A DNA stretch of 64,000 nt from Enterococcus sp. DIV0212c (GTDB taxonomy: Bacteria; Bacillota; Bacilli; Lactobacillales; Enterococcaceae): contig NZ_JAFREN010000001.1 of NCBI RefSeq assembly GCF_017377505.1, positions 1 to 64,000 on the forward strand, given 5' to 3'. The notes under the pieces are model-generated. The model worked only from the letters and a program-made list of their open reading frames with translations, ran no database searches and had not been told where the DNA came from. The position numbers were made by a program, and so were the translations under genes. Every line of letters begins with the position of its first letter. Positions within the stretch are counted from its first letter, which is position 1. Of the stretch, positions 1-11,349 are shown piece by piece.

Positions 1-30
1 GGTCACCTCATTTTGTTTCGGGCTCTTCAT
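1..30 (-). terminator. Partial hairpin-1 arm of the two-hairpin repeat, probable terminator of the DUF975 gene
   Basis: The first bases contain TTTTGTTTCGGGCTC, almost the same as the right arm of hairpin 1 of the repeat at 27704-27822 (TTTTGTTCCGGGCTC). The left arm would lie outside the window. It sits directly downstream of the minus-strand DUF975 gene, where a terminator is expected. Only half of the structure is visible, so the call rests on similarity to the other copies. Confidence 0.3.
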
Positions 31-36
31 CTTTAA

Positions 37-744
37 TTAAATCGTTGCTGTTTTTGGTAAATTTTCATAAAACGCTGCTTTAGTTGCAGTGATGTATGGT
101 GTTAACCATAGATAGCCGATTCCTAGTGTTAAAATTGCTAGGATGTGCCAGCCAATAAAGCTCAAGTCCAATAAGAACAACTGACCTTTATAGCCTTTCA
201 TCAGCTGTCTACTACGAGTGATAGAGTTTAGAAATCCTGGACGTACACCCGTTTCTTCGTAGGCATCATAATAAACAAAATACGTTTGTGAATAAGAATA
301 ACCTTTGATAATTCCCGGGATAACTAATAGTAATGACCATAAAGTAATAAACACAGTCATTAATACATACACACCGATTAGTCCTAAAACTACAGGTCCT
401 GCAAAACCACGAAAAGCATCTGAGAATGGTTGAATTTCTTGTCTTTTTCCTCTGTAAAGATCAAGGAATGTCCAAGAGATACCGGCACTGAACAATGCTC
501 CTAAGATACCACCGATAAAACCTCCACTACCTCCGCCAGAGTTTCCATCGTAACTTGCAGTGCTGTTCATTAAATCTGAGTTATTTTGAACGAATGTAAT
601 AGTAGGTAAGACTAGTAAAAAGAATAAAAGAAGTCCAATAGCAATTGAGATCAAAGTCGGTACCAAACACATCAACACACTGTCTTTCCAACGTCCACGT
701 AAAATTCCTTTAGCTTCACTTTTTAATTCAGCTCTTGTTTTCAT
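37..744 (-). CDS. DUF975 family integral membrane protein
   Basis: This 235-residue polytopic protein starts with MKTRAELKSEAKGILRGRW, typical of the DUF975 family of Firmicutes membrane proteins. There are hydrophobic segments near residues 25-50, 75-95, 115-145 and 190-220, and a Gly/Ser-rich stretch (about 66-80) between the first two. A strong AAAGGAGG lies just upstream of the ATG. No enzymatic motif is visible and the molecular function of the family is not established. It is monocistronic as far as can be seen, with a divergent HTH gene upstream. Confidence 0.8.
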   Translation of the reverse strand: MKTRAELKSEAKGILRGRWKDSVLMCLVPTLISIAIGLLLFFLLVLPTITFVQNNSDLMNSTASYDGNSGGGSGGFIGGILGALFSAGISWTFLDLYRGKRQEIQPFSDAFRGFAGPVVLGLIGVYVLMTVFITLWSLLLVIPGIIKGYSYSQTYFVYYDAYEETGVRPGFLNSITRSRQLMKGYKGQLFLLDLSFIGWHILAILTLGIGYLWLTPYITATKAAFYENLPKTATI

Positions 745-906
745 AAAATTTTCCTCCTTTCATTTCAATACATTTAGTATAACAAATAAATCGCCTTTAA
801 AAAAAGCATATGCGTTTAAGAGCATTATTTTATAATACAAGACTCTATGAATTTTCATTTTAATTAACTAAAAATGTCAGTTACATTTCTATTTATAAAT
901 AATGGA

Positions 907-915
907 TGCTATAAT
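907..915 (+). promoter_or_regulatory. Extended -10 promoter for the HTH gene
   Basis: TGCTATAAT is a perfect extended -10 (TGN plus TATAAT). No good -35 is seen, which is usual for extended -10 promoters. It is about 140 nt upstream of the HTH start and so gives a long leader that contains a small open frame at 947-1009. Confidence 0.5.
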
Positions 916-946
916 TTAACCACATGAAAATCAGGGGAAAATTACG

Positions 947-1009
947 ATGCAAGTATTGCTTTCCCTTGTTTCAGACGCCTGCAAGCACTGCTTTCTTGAA
1001 AAGAACTAG
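947..1009 (+). CDS. Possible 20-residue leader peptide upstream of the HTH gene
   Basis: An ATG lies 9 nt after AGGGG and opens a 20-codon frame ending in TAG. The peptide has two cysteines in a CKHC arrangement. It is inside the leader predicted from the promoter at 907-915 and ends about 45 nt before the HTH start. No homologue is recognised. It could equally be chance, since short frames are common in AT-rich leaders. Confidence 0.22.
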   Translation: MQVLLSLVSDACKHCFLEKN

Positions 1010-1054
1010 ACCCTTGTTTATGCTTAAGATACATTAACGAAAGGAAAATATACG

Positions 1055-1540
1055 ATGGAATTTGGAGACAAAATTAAAGAACTCAGAACAAAAAATAACC
1101 TTACACAAGAAAAATTTGCGATCCGTTTAAATGTAACGAGACAAGCGGTATCCAACTGGGAAAATAACCGCAATCTTCCAGACCTTGAATTGTTGATCCT
1201 GATTTCTAGTATTTTTCATATTTCGCTTGATGAATTGATTCTAGGAGGAAGTAATGTGAATAATATGACCGAAAAATTAATCAAAGATGGCAGCAAAACA
1301 AGACAAGCAAAATTGAATATGGTGACAACATTGATTGGAGCTTTTCTATTACTTTTCGGATTTGCTTGTTTCTTTATAAAAGCTAATTCAGTAGAATATG
1401 TGGATGCAGCAGGGATTCTGCATGAAAATTTTTATCTTTTACCAATAGGATTCTTCTTTATTTTTGCAGGAATGATCGTATTTCTTGTTACGGGAATCAA
1501 ATTTTTAATTGAAGTCACTCGTGAAAAAAAAGAGTTATAA
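1055..1540 (+). CDS. XRE-family HTH regulator with C-terminal membrane segments
   Basis: The N-terminal 60 residues are a Cro/C1-type helix-turn-helix (LTQEKFAIRLNVTRQAVSNW then LPDLELL), a DNA-binding fold. Two hydrophobic segments follow at about residues 90-110 and 128-152, so the protein is probably a membrane-tethered regulator, a common architecture in enterococci and lactobacilli. The start follows AAAGGAAAA. The neighbouring genes point away from it and give no clear target. Length (161 aa) fits this small-regulator class. Confidence 0.8.
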   Translation: MEFGDKIKELRTKNNLTQEKFAIRLNVTRQAVSNWENNRNLPDLELLILISSIFHISLDELILGGSNVNNMTEKLIKDGSKTRQAKLNMVTTLIGAFLLLFGFACFFIKANSVEYVDAAGILHENFYLLPIGFFFIFAGMIVFLVTGIKFLIEVTREKKEL

Positions 1541-1576
1541 AGACAAATACTTCTAGATGATATGAAAAAAATCGTT

Positions 1577-1690
1577 TAGGTTCGAGCAATTGGACTAAAA
1601 ACCGCACAATGCATAAAACGCATTGTGCGGTTTTTAGGGAATTGATGAAGAACCTGACTTTTTCACACCGTTTATTTGTATTTTTAGTAA
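1577..1690. repeat. Long-palindrome repeat, copy 1
   Basis: The core is a perfect 18-bp inverted repeat (1595-1612 with 1620-1637, 7-nt loop) reading CTAAAAACCGCACAATGC on its left arm. An outer stem forms between AGGTTC (1578-1583) and GAACCT, and between CAATT and AATTG. A second copy at 54034-54150 is nearly identical through the palindrome and on into the tail CTTTTTCACACCGTTTATT. Both copies lie between convergent genes, so a bidirectional terminator role is likely. Confidence 0.75.
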
Positions 1691-1732
1691 CGTTAATAAA
1701 TCTCACAGATCTTAATCATTTAAATCGCTCTT

Positions 1733-3118
1733 TTATAATAATCGTTTTAACCACTCAAATTTCTTCTGATCATACGGAGGATAAATTAACTTCGCCATAG
1801 AATCTTTTCTCCCATATACAACTGCTTTTTCATGAGAAAAAGTTTTAATACTGTACTTCCCATGATAATTACCCATACCAGAAAATCCTACTCCTCCAAA
1901 TGGCAAATCATCATTAGCTACATGAAGAATCGTCTGATTGATTCCACCGCCACCAAAAGAAATTTCGTGTAAAATCTGTTTTTGAACTTCTCTATCATCG
2001 GAAAATAAATATAAAGCCAGTGGTTTTTCACCTGCTTTAACAAAGCTAATCGCATCGTCCAACTGTTGATACGTACAAATTGGTAAAAGTGGTCCAAATA
2101 ATTCTTCTTGCATCAAACTATTCTCTCGACTTAAATCAATATCAAAAAGACTAGGCGCGACAAATCTTGTTTCTCGATCATATTCGCCTCCATGAATTAG
2201 GAATTGGCGATTTTCATCGATTAGTTGGATAAACTTATCAATCGCTGATCCTTGAACGATTCGACCATAATCAGGATTATCTTGAATACTTTTTCCATAA
2301 AACTCAGTGATTTTTTCTTTTAATGTGACGATCAATTGGTGTTTAACTTTTTCGTCAACCAAAACATAATCGGTTGCAATACACGTTTGACCAGTATTTA
2401 GAAGTTTGCTCCAGATAATTCGTTCAGCAGCCAACTCTATATCGGCTTGTTCAGTAACGATTGCAGGACTTTTTCCGCCTAGCTCTAAGACAACTGGCGT
2501 CAACTGTTTTGCTGCTGCTTCCATCACGATTTTCCCGACTTTTGTACTTCCTGTGAAGAAGATAAAATCCATTCGTTCTTTTAAAACAGTCGCATTATCG
2601 ATCGAATTAGGCGAGAGCACTTTCACATACTCTTCGTCGAACGTTTCACCAAGAATAGCACCAATCACAGCAGCGACATTCGGTGTTCTTGAGGATGGTT
2701 TTACAATTGCACAATTACCAGCGGCAAGGGCACCGATTAAAGGAACTAAGGTCAATTGAAGCGGATAATTAAACGGTCCAATAATGTAGACTGTTCCATA
2801 AGGTTCTAGAAAAACAGTATTTTTATTTAATAAAGATGAAATAGCTCTTGGTTTATTTATAGGTTTAGTCCATTTATCAAGGTTTTTTAGTGTATCTTTG
2901 ATTGCAGAAAGAACTAAACCAAATTCTGTCGCATAAACTTCAGCTTTAGGCTTTTTAAGATCCTTTTCAAAAGCCCAATAGAAATCTTCTTCGTGTTTTT
3001 TCACATTTACTAATAGTTTTTCCAGTTGCTCTTTTCTGAAAGAGATTGATTTTGTTTGATTTGAGTTAAAAAAATTGCGTTGCTTTTTCAAGATTGTTTG
3101 GAGATCTGATTGATTCAT
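1733..3118 (-). CDS. Aldehyde dehydrogenase, class 3-like (fatty/aryl aldehyde type)
   Basis: This NAD(P)-dependent aldehyde dehydrogenase oxidises an aldehyde to the acid. Visible signatures are the cofactor-site motif PFNYP (about 115-119), FFTGSTKVG (188-196), the general-base Glu in LELGGKSP (212) and the catalytic Cys in NTGQTC (246). The 461-residue length is typical of the shorter ALDH3-like bacterial enzymes. The start at 3118 is chosen because GGAGGG lies 7-8 nt upstream; an in-frame codon further upstream would run into the preceding lipoprotein gene. The substrate cannot be read from the sequence. Confidence 0.9.
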   Translation of the reverse strand: MNQSDLQTILKKQRNFFNSNQTKSISFRKEQLEKLLVNVKKHEEDFYWAFEKDLKKPKAEVYATEFGLVLSAIKDTLKNLDKWTKPINKPRAISSLLNKNTVFLEPYGTVYIIGPFNYPLQLTLVPLIGALAAGNCAIVKPSSRTPNVAAVIGAILGETFDEEYVKVLSPNSIDNATVLKERMDFIFFTGSTKVGKIVMEAAAKQLTPVVLELGGKSPAIVTEQADIELAAERIIWSKLLNTGQTCIATDYVLVDEKVKHQLIVTLKEKITEFYGKSIQDNPDYGRIVQGSAIDKFIQLIDENRQFLIHGGEYDRETRFVAPSLFDIDLSRENSLMQEELFGPLLPICTYQQLDDAISFVKAGEKPLALYLFSDDREVQKQILHEISFGGGGINQTILHVANDDLPFGGVGFSGMGNYHGKYSIKTFSHEKAVVYGRKDSMAKLIYPPYDQKKFEWLKRLL

Positions 3119-3191
3119 TTTGCACCCTCCTCGTTTTCTTTTTAGTATAGCACCGATTTTTTCTTTTGGATAATAGAACCTTGTTTCATTG

Positions 3192-3911
3192 TTACTCAAC
3201 AGCTCTTTCTAAAATCCATGGTCTTGCAGTTCCTTCGACACCTTCCTGAGTTGTAGAAGAATTAATTATCATCCTCCCATCTTCATAAATAGAAAATCTG
3301 TACCTGATCGTTTTAGTACCATTTAAATAGTTTAACTCTGTTCCCCCATTTTCAAAAGTTAACGAAATCAATTCAAATTCCTTCGAATTTTCCTCTTGTG
3401 CTATCAATAATTCTACTTTATTAGGATCGAAAGTTGCTCTTACTTGAATAAATGCTGGATAGTCAGATTCCGTTGACTTCCATCGTCCTAAAATACGTTC
3501 TTGGGATATCTCAGGCTCCTTTTTCAATTGGATAGGCGCTAAATCTCCACCTACAACTAGTTCATCACCACTCTGCTCGACTTCATAACTAGGGTACACG
3601 ATCACTTCTTCTTCTTTCACTTCAAAAATGTAATGAAGTTTTTTATCTTCCTTTTGATGTGTAAATACTCTATTATCTTCTGTGTACTTGATCTCTAGTT
3701 GAGTTGAATTAAAATTCAAATTTTTGTCATCATATGTGATTTCATAGTTTCCATAATCATAACTATCTGCAAACCATGATCCAACTAAAGTATGGACTAA
3801 CTGTTTATCAATATCTTTTTTTGCAACCTCTGTTTTTACTTTTTTGGCTGCACATGAAGCTATTATTATTAAAACGGAAACTAAAAATACAACCCTTAAA
3901 TATTTCTTCAT
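3192..3911 (-). CDS. Predicted lipoprotein, unknown function
   Basis: The 239-residue protein has a Lys-containing N-terminus, a hydrophobic core and a lipobox ending IASC (Cys20), so it should be exported and lipid-anchored to the outer face of the membrane. The rest is soluble and rich in charged residues and Tyr/Phe, with two similar-looking segments (GSWFADS near 46 and GRWKSTES near 142), suggesting two repeats of a small beta-domain. I do not recognise a characterised family. A ribosome binding site AGGAGG precedes the ATG. It lies 73 nt upstream of the aldehyde dehydrogenase and may be cotranscribed with it. Confidence 0.7.
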   Translation of the reverse strand: MKKYLRVVFLVSVLIIIASCAAKKVKTEVAKKDIDKQLVHTLVGSWFADSYDYGNYEITYDDKNLNFNSTQLEIKYTEDNRVFTHQKEDKKLHYIFEVKEEEVIVYPSYEVEQSGDELVVGGDLAPIQLKKEPEISQERILGRWKSTESDYPAFIQVRATFDPNKVELLIAQEENSKEFELISLTFENGGTELNYLNGTKTIRYRFSIYEDGRMIINSSTTQEGVEGTARPWILERAVE

Positions 3912-3978
3912 CTCATTACCTCCTTTAAACTATAGCGTAAATTAAGTATAACCTAACGAATTCTTTTAATAAATATGT

Positions 3979-4015
3979 AAAAAAACTCCCCTTACTTTCG
4001 CAAGAGGAGTTTTTA
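3979..4015 (-). terminator. Terminator of the glycolytic operon (after eno)
   Basis: AAAAACTCC and GGAGTTTTT form a hairpin followed on the minus strand by a run of seven T. It lies about 70 nt past the eno stop, the expected place for the end of the operon. Confidence 0.75.
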
Positions 4016-4081
4016 CGTATGAGTATAAGGAGAAAAGATCGAATGATCAGTTGTCCCTTTTTGCTTTATAATCAACTAAAA

Positions 4082-5410
<1,329 letters not shown>

Positions 5411-5438
5411 CTAAGGGGATTCGAGTCCCTTAATTATG

Positions 5439-5480
5439 ATTGTAGTGAATAAACGCGCGCTATGCAAACATTTTTTGCAT
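5439..5480 (-). promoter_or_regulatory. eno promoter with overlapping palindrome
   Basis: On the minus strand TTGCAT (5467-5462), a 17-nt spacer and TACAAT (5444-5439) make a near-consensus sigma-A promoter about 60 nt before the eno ATG. The -35 is inside an inverted repeat with arms ATGCAAA and TTTGCAT (5462-5480), an operator-like arrangement. A small AAGGG/CCCTT hairpin lies in the leader at about 5413-5431. Confidence 0.65.
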
Positions 5481-5503
5481 AATTCATAGATTATTCAATG
5501 ATT

Positions 5504-5570
5504 GAGGTTGGGGCAGAAGTGCTTAACTCCGAGAAATAAGAAGGAGTTGCTTCTGAACCCACCGTTTATA
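5504..5570 (-). repeat. Two-hairpin repeat family, hairpin-2 module only
   Basis: On the minus strand the element reads GGTGGGTTCAGAAGCAACTC, then CTTATTTCTCGGAGTTAAGC, then ACTTCTGCCCCAACCTC, forming an imperfect hairpin. The same module occurs at 10264-10328, 16960-17080 and 27745-27822. Here it fills the tpiA-eno spacer, upstream of the eno promoter, and may weaken read-through from tpiA. Confidence 0.65.
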
Positions 5571-5574
5571 AAAA

Positions 5575-6444
<870 letters not shown>

Positions 6445-6487
6445 TCAGTCCAATTACTCAAGTGTAAACGCCTTTTTCACAACCTCT

Positions 6488-7681
6488 TTATTTATCGTTA
6501 ATTGCTGCTAGTCCAGGTAATTCTTTACCTTCTAATAATTCTAAGCTTGCGCCCCCACCAGTTGAGATGTGAGTGAATTTGTCTGCAAAACCTAATTGGA
6601 TTGCAGCTGCAGCAGAGTCTCCGCCACCGATGATTGTTGTTGCATCTTCTAAGTTAGCGATTGCTTCACATACACCGATTGTACCTTTAGCAAAGTTGCT
6701 CATTTCGAATACGCCCATTGGTCCGTTCCAGACAACTGTTTTAGCGCCTGCTAACTCTTTAGAGAATAATTCGATTGATTTAGGTCCAATGTCTAAGCCC
6801 ATGTATCCTTCTGGTACAGCTTCGCCATCAGTGATAACTGTTTCAACATCATTGCTGAATTCATTAGCACATACTGAATCGATTGGTAATACTAGTTTGT
6901 CACCAGCTTTTTCGATCAATTCTTTTGCTAAAGCAACTTTATCTTCTTCAACAAGTGAGTTACCGATTTCGATCCCTTTTGCTTTGTAGAATGTATAAGT
7001 CATTCCGCCACCGATAAGAATCTTATCTGCTTTAGAGATCAAGTTTTCGATAACACCGATTTTGTCAGAAACTTTTGCGCCACCTAAGATAGCTACGAAA
7101 GGTCGTTTTGGTGCAGTTACTGCTTCACCAACGAATTTGATTTCTTTTTCCATTAAGAATCCAGCAACAGTTGGAATACCAGTTGAAGCAATTCCTACGT
7201 TTGAAGCGTGCGCACGGTGAGCCGTACCAAATGCATCATTAACAAATACGTCGCCTAAAGAAGCCCAGTATTTACCTAATTCAGCGTCATTTCCGCTTTC
7301 TTTTTTACCGTCGATATCTTCAAAACGAGTGTTTTCAAAGACTAAAACGTCGCCGTCTTTCATGTTGTTGACAGCTGTTTCTAATTCAGCTCCGCGAGTT
7401 TCAGGAACGAAAGTTACAGGTTTGCCCAATAATTCGCCTAAACGCTCAGCAACTGGTTTTAATGATTTGCCAGCTTTATCTTCTTCTGTTTTCACACGTC
7501 CTAGGTGAGAAAATAGAATCGCTTTTCCGCCGTTTTCGATTACGTATTTGATTGTTGGAAGTGCCGCTACGATACGGTTATCGTTAGTAATCACGCCATC
7601 TTTCAAAGGCACGTTAAAGTCAACACGGACAAGTACTTTTTTATCTTTTAAATCTACATCTTTGATTGTCTTTTTAGCCAT
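6488..7681 (-). CDS. pgk: Phosphoglycerate kinase
   Basis: This cytosolic glycolytic enzyme transfers the acyl phosphate of 1,3-bisphosphoglycerate to ADP. Full length at 397 residues. The N-terminal lobe carries RVDFNVPL and SHLGR, the substrate-binding HRAHAS region near 160, and the C-terminal lobe has the nucleotide-site segments [18 protein letters not shown] and GGGDSAAA. It lies 128 nt downstream of gap in the cggR operon. The ATG is preceded by AGAAGGAG. Confidence 0.98.
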   Translation of the reverse strand: MAKKTIKDVDLKDKKVLVRVDFNVPLKDGVITNDNRIVAALPTIKYVIENGGKAILFSHLGRVKTEEDKAGKSLKPVAERLGELLGKPVTFVPETRGAELETAVNNMKDGDVLVFENTRFEDIDGKKESGNDAELGKYWASLGDVFVNDAFGTAHRAHASNVGIASTGIPTVAGFLMEKEIKFVGEAVTAPKRPFVAILGGAKVSDKIGVIENLISKADKILIGGGMTYTFYKAKGIEIGNSLVEEDKVALAKELIEKAGDKLVLPIDSVCANEFSNDVETVITDGEAVPEGYMGLDIGPKSIELFSKELAGAKTVVWNGPMGVFEMSNFAKGTIGVCEAIANLEDATTIIGGGDSAAAAIQLGFADKFTHISTGGGASLELLEGKELPGLAAINDK

Positions 7682-7809
7682 TATGGAGTACTCCTTCTAT
7701 AAAAAAGTTTTAGGTATTTTTAAACAAAATAATAAAAACGGAGAAGCGCGCTGCTTCCCCGCTTATTATTTCACAGTTGTTCAAATTTCACTAATGATAA
7801 GAATGAATC

Positions 7810-8811
7810 TTATAAGTTAGCGAAGTACTCTAAAGTACGAACTAATTGTGCAGTATAAGACATTTCGTTGTCATACCAAGCAACAGTTTTCACTAATTGT
7901 TGATCGCCAACAGTCATTACTTTTGTTTGAGTAGCATCGAATAATGAACCGAAAGTCATACCTACGATATCAGAAGATACGATTTGATCTTCGTTGTATC
8001 CGTAAGATTCGTTAGCAGCTTTAGCCATAACTTCGTTTACTTCTTCAACAGTTACTTTTTTGTCAAGAACTGTTACTAATTCAGTTAATGAACCAGTTGC
8101 TACAGGAACACGTTGAGCAGCTCCGTCTAATTTACCGTTTAATTCAGGGATAACTAGGCCGATTGCTTTAGCAGCACCAGTTGTGTTAGGTACGATGTTT
8201 TCTGCTGCAGCACGTGCACGACGGAAGTCTCCACCTGGGTGAGGTCCATCAAGAGTCATTTGGTCACCTGTGTAAGCGTGGATTGTAGTCATAAGACCTT
8301 CAACAACACCAAAGTTATCTTGTAAAGCTTTAGCCATAGGAGCTAAACAGTTAGTCGTACATGAAGCACCTGAGATAACTGTTTCTTTACCTGTTAAGAT
8401 ATCGTGGTTAGTGTTATAAACGATTGTTGGTACGTCATTTCCGCCTGGAGCAGAGATAACAACACGTTTAGCACCAGCTTTTAAGTGTAATTCAGCTTTT
8501 TCTTTTGAAGTGAAGAATCCAGTACATTCAAGAACGATATCTACGCCTAAGTCGCCCCATGGTAATTCTTCTGGGTTGCGGTTAGCAAGAACTTTAACTT
8601 CTTTACCGTTAACGTTGAAAGATCCATCATGAACTTCAACAGTTCCGTTGAAACGTCCTTGAGTTGTGTCATATTTTAACAAGTGAGCCAACATTTTAGC
8701 ATCTGTTAAGTCGTTGATTGCTACTACTTCGATTCCTGCTACATCTTGGATACGACGGAATGCTAAGCGTCCGATACGTCCAAATCCATTAATACCTACT
8801 TTAACTGTCAT
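7810..8811 (-). CDS. gap: Glyceraldehyde-3-phosphate dehydrogenase (NAD, glycolytic)
   Basis: The enzyme oxidises and phosphorylates glyceraldehyde 3-phosphate. The 333-residue protein begins [20 protein letters not shown] (Rossmann fold), has the catalytic Cys151 in SCTTNCLAP, the partner His in the HAYTGDQ region and ends with the WYDNEMSY signature. The start at 8811 is supported by AAGGAGG and by the family N-terminus. It follows cggR with a 40-nt spacer, the standard Firmicutes arrangement in which the CggR repressor controls gap and the genes after it. Confidence 0.98.
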   Translation of the reverse strand: MTVKVGINGFGRIGRLAFRRIQDVAGIEVVAINDLTDAKMLAHLLKYDTTQGRFNGTVEVHDGSFNVNGKEVKVLANRNPEELPWGDLGVDIVLECTGFFTSKEKAELHLKAGAKRVVISAPGGNDVPTIVYNTNHDILTGKETVISGASCTTNCLAPMAKALQDNFGVVEGLMTTIHAYTGDQMTLDGPHPGGDFRRARAAAENIVPNTTGAAKAIGLVIPELNGKLDGAAQRVPVATGSLTELVTVLDKKVTVEEVNEVMAKAANESYGYNEDQIVSSDIVGMTFGSLFDATQTKVMTVGDQQLVKTVAWYDNEMSYTAQLVRTLEYFANL

Positions 8812-8851
8812 TAAAGATTTCCTCCTTATGAAAATCAAAAATTTTTTTATT

Positions 8852-9889
8852 TTAAAGGGTTGCCCCTTTTAAAATCTCATTGGCAGCAGCTTCATCAGTG
8901 ATGAGCCACGTTTGTTTTGGTGCATTTTTCATATAAGCGCGGATTGCTTTGGCTTTTGTCTTACCGCCTGCGATCGCAACCACATTGCTAATTTTTTGTA
9001 CATCCTTCAACTGAAGTCCGATTCTAGGGATTTTATAAACCACTTCGCCCTCTTCATCAAAGAAATATCCGAAAGATTCTGCTACAGCATTATTTTGCTT
9101 CAACATGACCATTTCGTCATCTGACATTTTACGGCGTGCAGCCATATGTAGCGCACGACCAATACTGTGAACAACGCAATTGCTTTGTTCGATCAGTGTC
9201 AATACTTCTTGAATCGATGGTTCCTGTAACAGAGATTTATAGGTTTCAGAACTTAGTTGTTCCGGTACGTACAACGCTCTGTGGTGTCCTCCGGTTTTGC
9301 TTGCCATTACCGCACTAACTGAGTTAGCTTGGACGGTCATTGCTTCCCCGATTCCACCTCTAGCTGGAACAAACAAATTATGTCGTTTTTCCGTTTCCAA
9401 CGTTCCCATATGCTCAGCTGTCATCGCCATTGTTGTGCCGCCCATGACTGCAATGATATTATCGCCATCAGGTAAAAGCAAATCTAGTGAATCGGTCAAA
9501 ATATCGCCGAATTCATAAAGAACTTTCTCCTGATTATCGCTATTGCCAGCGACAACGATACAACGTTGAATCCCAAAATATTGACTAATTTCTTTTTCGA
9601 CTTGGTGCATGCCAAGCAATTGATTCATGACTGTCTCAAGTCCTTGGTAAATCTCTAAGCCTTTATCAGTTAAGGTCATTCCGCTTTTAGAAGTTTCTAT
9701 CAGCTGTAAATTTTTCAGAAAATCAGTCTCGGTTCTCAAGACACGTTCTGTAATTCCCATACTATCAGATAGACTTCTACGTCCAATAGGCTGCATCCAG
9801 TAAATATTTCGAAGGATATGAAATCTTTCCTGTATTACATCGAGCAAATCTGGAGCAACTGCTTCAATCATTTTCAATTCATCTAGCAT
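8852..9889 (-). CDS. cggR: Central glycolytic genes regulator CggR
   Basis: This SorC/DeoR-family repressor has an N-terminal winged helix (about residues 18-75, [20 protein letters not shown]) and a C-terminal sugar-phosphate-binding domain of NagB-like fold ([40 protein letters not shown]). In B. subtilis CggR represses the gapA operon and is inactivated by fructose 1,6-bisphosphate. Length of 345 matches the family, and the gene heads the cggR-gap-pgk-tpiA operon here. Putative operators lie in its own leader. Confidence 0.95.
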   Translation of the reverse strand: MLDELKMIEAVAPDLLDVIQERFHILRNIYWMQPIGRRSLSDSMGITERVLRTETDFLKNLQLIETSKSGMTLTDKGLEIYQGLETVMNQLLGMHQVEKEISQYFGIQRCIVVAGNSDNQEKVLYEFGDILTDSLDLLLPDGDNIIAVMGGTTMAMTAEHMGTLETEKRHNLFVPARGGIGEAMTVQANSVSAVMASKTGGHHRALYVPEQLSSETYKSLLQEPSIQEVLTLIEQSNCVVHSIGRALHMAARRKMSDDEMVMLKQNNAVAESFGYFFDEEGEVVYKIPRIGLQLKDVQKISNVVAIAGGKTKAKAIRAYMKNAPKQTWLITDEAAANEILKGATL

Positions 9890-9905
9890 GATGCGCTCCT
9901 TCGTT

Positions 9906-9940
9906 GGTCAAAATACGTCCAAGTAAGACTTAAAACGACC
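9906..9940 (-). promoter_or_regulatory. Putative CggR operator, tandem half-sites
   Basis: On the minus strand GGTC-N6-AGTC, six bases, then GGAC-N6-TGAC. The spacing resembles the B. subtilis CggR operator, CGGGAC-N6-TGTC-N4-CGGGAC-N6-TGTC. It is downstream of the predicted transcription start and just before the cggR ribosome binding site, as expected for a roadblock-type operator. A further related site, GGGAC then GCTTTT then AAGAC, lies at about 9998-10017. The match is by eye. Confidence 0.45.
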
Positions 9941-10031
9941 TATGAACTTTAAAAAAATAGGATTGACGTTCTTCTTTTTCATTGTTAAATTCTTTAACAG
10001 TCTTAAAAGCGTCCCTCAATCTTACAAACTT

Positions 10032-10060
10032 AGTTTAACAGTTTTCATCTTTCTTTTCAA
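10032..10060 (-). promoter_or_regulatory. Promoter of the cggR glycolytic operon
   Basis: Minus strand TTGAAA (10060-10055), 17-nt spacer, TAAACT (10037-10032). It gives a leader of about 135 nt that contains the candidate CggR sites. No other good promoter is seen between 9890 and 10200. Confidence 0.5.
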
Positions 10061-10209
10061 GAAAAAGAGATTATTTTTTTGAAATTGTTCAATCTACTTT
10101 TTGAAAATAAATTAGATCTGTGTCTCTGCCTATCACTATACAAAGTAAACTTACATTGTTTTTATCATTTATTAATATAAAATGCTCAAATTCATCTTAG
10201 CTAAAAAAA

Positions 10210-10328
10210 GACTAGGACATAACTCTGCGAGCTCTATCCTAGTCACTTAAAATTCTGATAAGTGGCGGGAGCAGGAGCAACTCCATATTACTTCTCGAAG
10301 TTTAACGCTTCTGTCCAGCCTCTTTTTC
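10210..10328 (+). repeat. Two-hairpin repeat family, full copy
   Basis: Hairpin 1 pairs GACTAGGAC with the TATCCTAGTC arm (10210-10244). Hairpin 2 runs from GTGGCGGGAGCAGGAGCAAC to TTTAACGCTTCTGTCCAGCC. Together they fill the spacer between the yitT-like stop (10340) and the cggR promoter, and read on the minus strand they could terminate the yitT-like gene. Apart from the cggR promoter and operators this 450-nt spacer shows nothing else. Confidence 0.7.
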
Positions 10329-10339
10329 TTCCTATATAC

Positions 10340-11215
10340 TCACAAATCCTCTTCATAAAATCGCCCAAGAATTTTTACATTATCTGAAATACTTACAAAC
10401 GCTGATGGATCAGATTCTTTCATAGCTGCTTCTAAGGAAGGTAATTCAAATCGAGTCACAACGGTCAATAACAAGGTTTGTTTATCATGCCGATAGGCGC
10501 CTTCTGCTTCATGAATAATTGTGATTCCTCGTCTCATTTTCTGTTGAATCCCATCAATAACGGCATCTGGATTTTTTGTAATGATCATTACCTGCATCTT
10601 CTTTTGCTTCGTATAAACAGCGTCCGTCACTTTCCCACTCACAAAAATTGATAATGCACTATAAAACATATATTGCCAGCCAAATAAGTAGCCTGCAACA
10701 AAGATAATCAATCCGTTAAAGTACATCGAAATCGATCCTACAGAACGTCCCGTTTTCTTACGAATCGTGATACTAAAAATATCCAATCCCCCAGAAGAGA
10801 GACCATTTTTGAGAGCAAAACCAATCCCAGATCCCATCACCGCTCCCCCAAAAATCGCACAAATAATTGGATCATTAGACAAACTTGTTTGGGGAACTAT
10901 CTGCATAAAAATCGAAGTCAACGTAACAGTTAAAAATGTAAATACAGTAAACTTCTTCCCAATTTTACGCCATGCAACAAAAAACAAAGGAATATTCAAT
11001 GCATATAAAGTGATCGAAACGGGTACTTTAAACCCAATGACTTTCGTTGATAATGTCGTTAAAATCTGGGCTAAACCAGTAATCCCGCTAGAATAGATAT
11101 TTCCTGGTTGATAAAAGAAGTTCATAGCAACTGATGCCAAAATAGCATAAACGATCGACACAGAAAGTTTTGTTGTGTAATCATGGACAGGTAAGCCTTC
11201 AAAGAATTTTTTCAT
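10340..11215 (-). CDS. YitT/DUF2179 family membrane protein
   Basis: The 291-residue protein has five to six hydrophobic segments over residues 15-190 (for example SVSIVYAILASVAMNFFYQP, then the Gly-rich AIFGGAVMGSGIGFALKNGLSSGG) and a C-terminal soluble DUF2179 domain (about 210-290, MQVMIITKNPDAVIDGIQQ). This is the usual YitT/YebE/YvjA architecture in Bacillota. The biochemical role of the family is not settled. It is transcribed alone, divergent from the beta-glucoside genes. Confidence 0.88.
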   Translation of the reverse strand: MKKFFEGLPVHDYTTKLSVSIVYAILASVAMNFFYQPGNIYSSGITGLAQILTTLSTKVIGFKVPVSITLYALNIPLFFVAWRKIGKKFTVFTFLTVTLTSIFMQIVPQTSLSNDPIICAIFGGAVMGSGIGFALKNGLSSGGLDIFSITIRKKTGRSVGSISMYFNGLIIFVAGYLFGWQYMFYSALSIFVSGKVTDAVYTKQKKMQVMIITKNPDAVIDGIQQKMRRGITIIHEAEGAYRHDKQTLLLTVVTRFELPSLEAAMKESDPSAFVSISDNVKILGRFYEEDL

Positions 11216-11349
11216 GTGGAAGCAGCCTCACTTTACTTGATTCATTTGTTTTCCATTATACGTGCTTTAGAGGAAGAAAAAAAGCTCAATTACTTAAAAT
11301 AGAAGAAAAGTATTGCTATTTTTGATTTATATTTCGCATTTCATAATCT

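Noticed and set aside
1515..1800. Short frames on both strands across the palindrome between the HTH and aldehyde dehydrogenase genes
   Set aside because: They are produced by the inverted repeat itself; a related frame occurs in the copy near 54050.
6573..6989. A 138-codon frame antisense to pgk, and similar antisense frames in aldehyde dehydrogenase (2406-2759) and nhaC (62455-62835)
   Set aside because: They are mirror frames within strongly conserved genes and lack ribosome binding sites.
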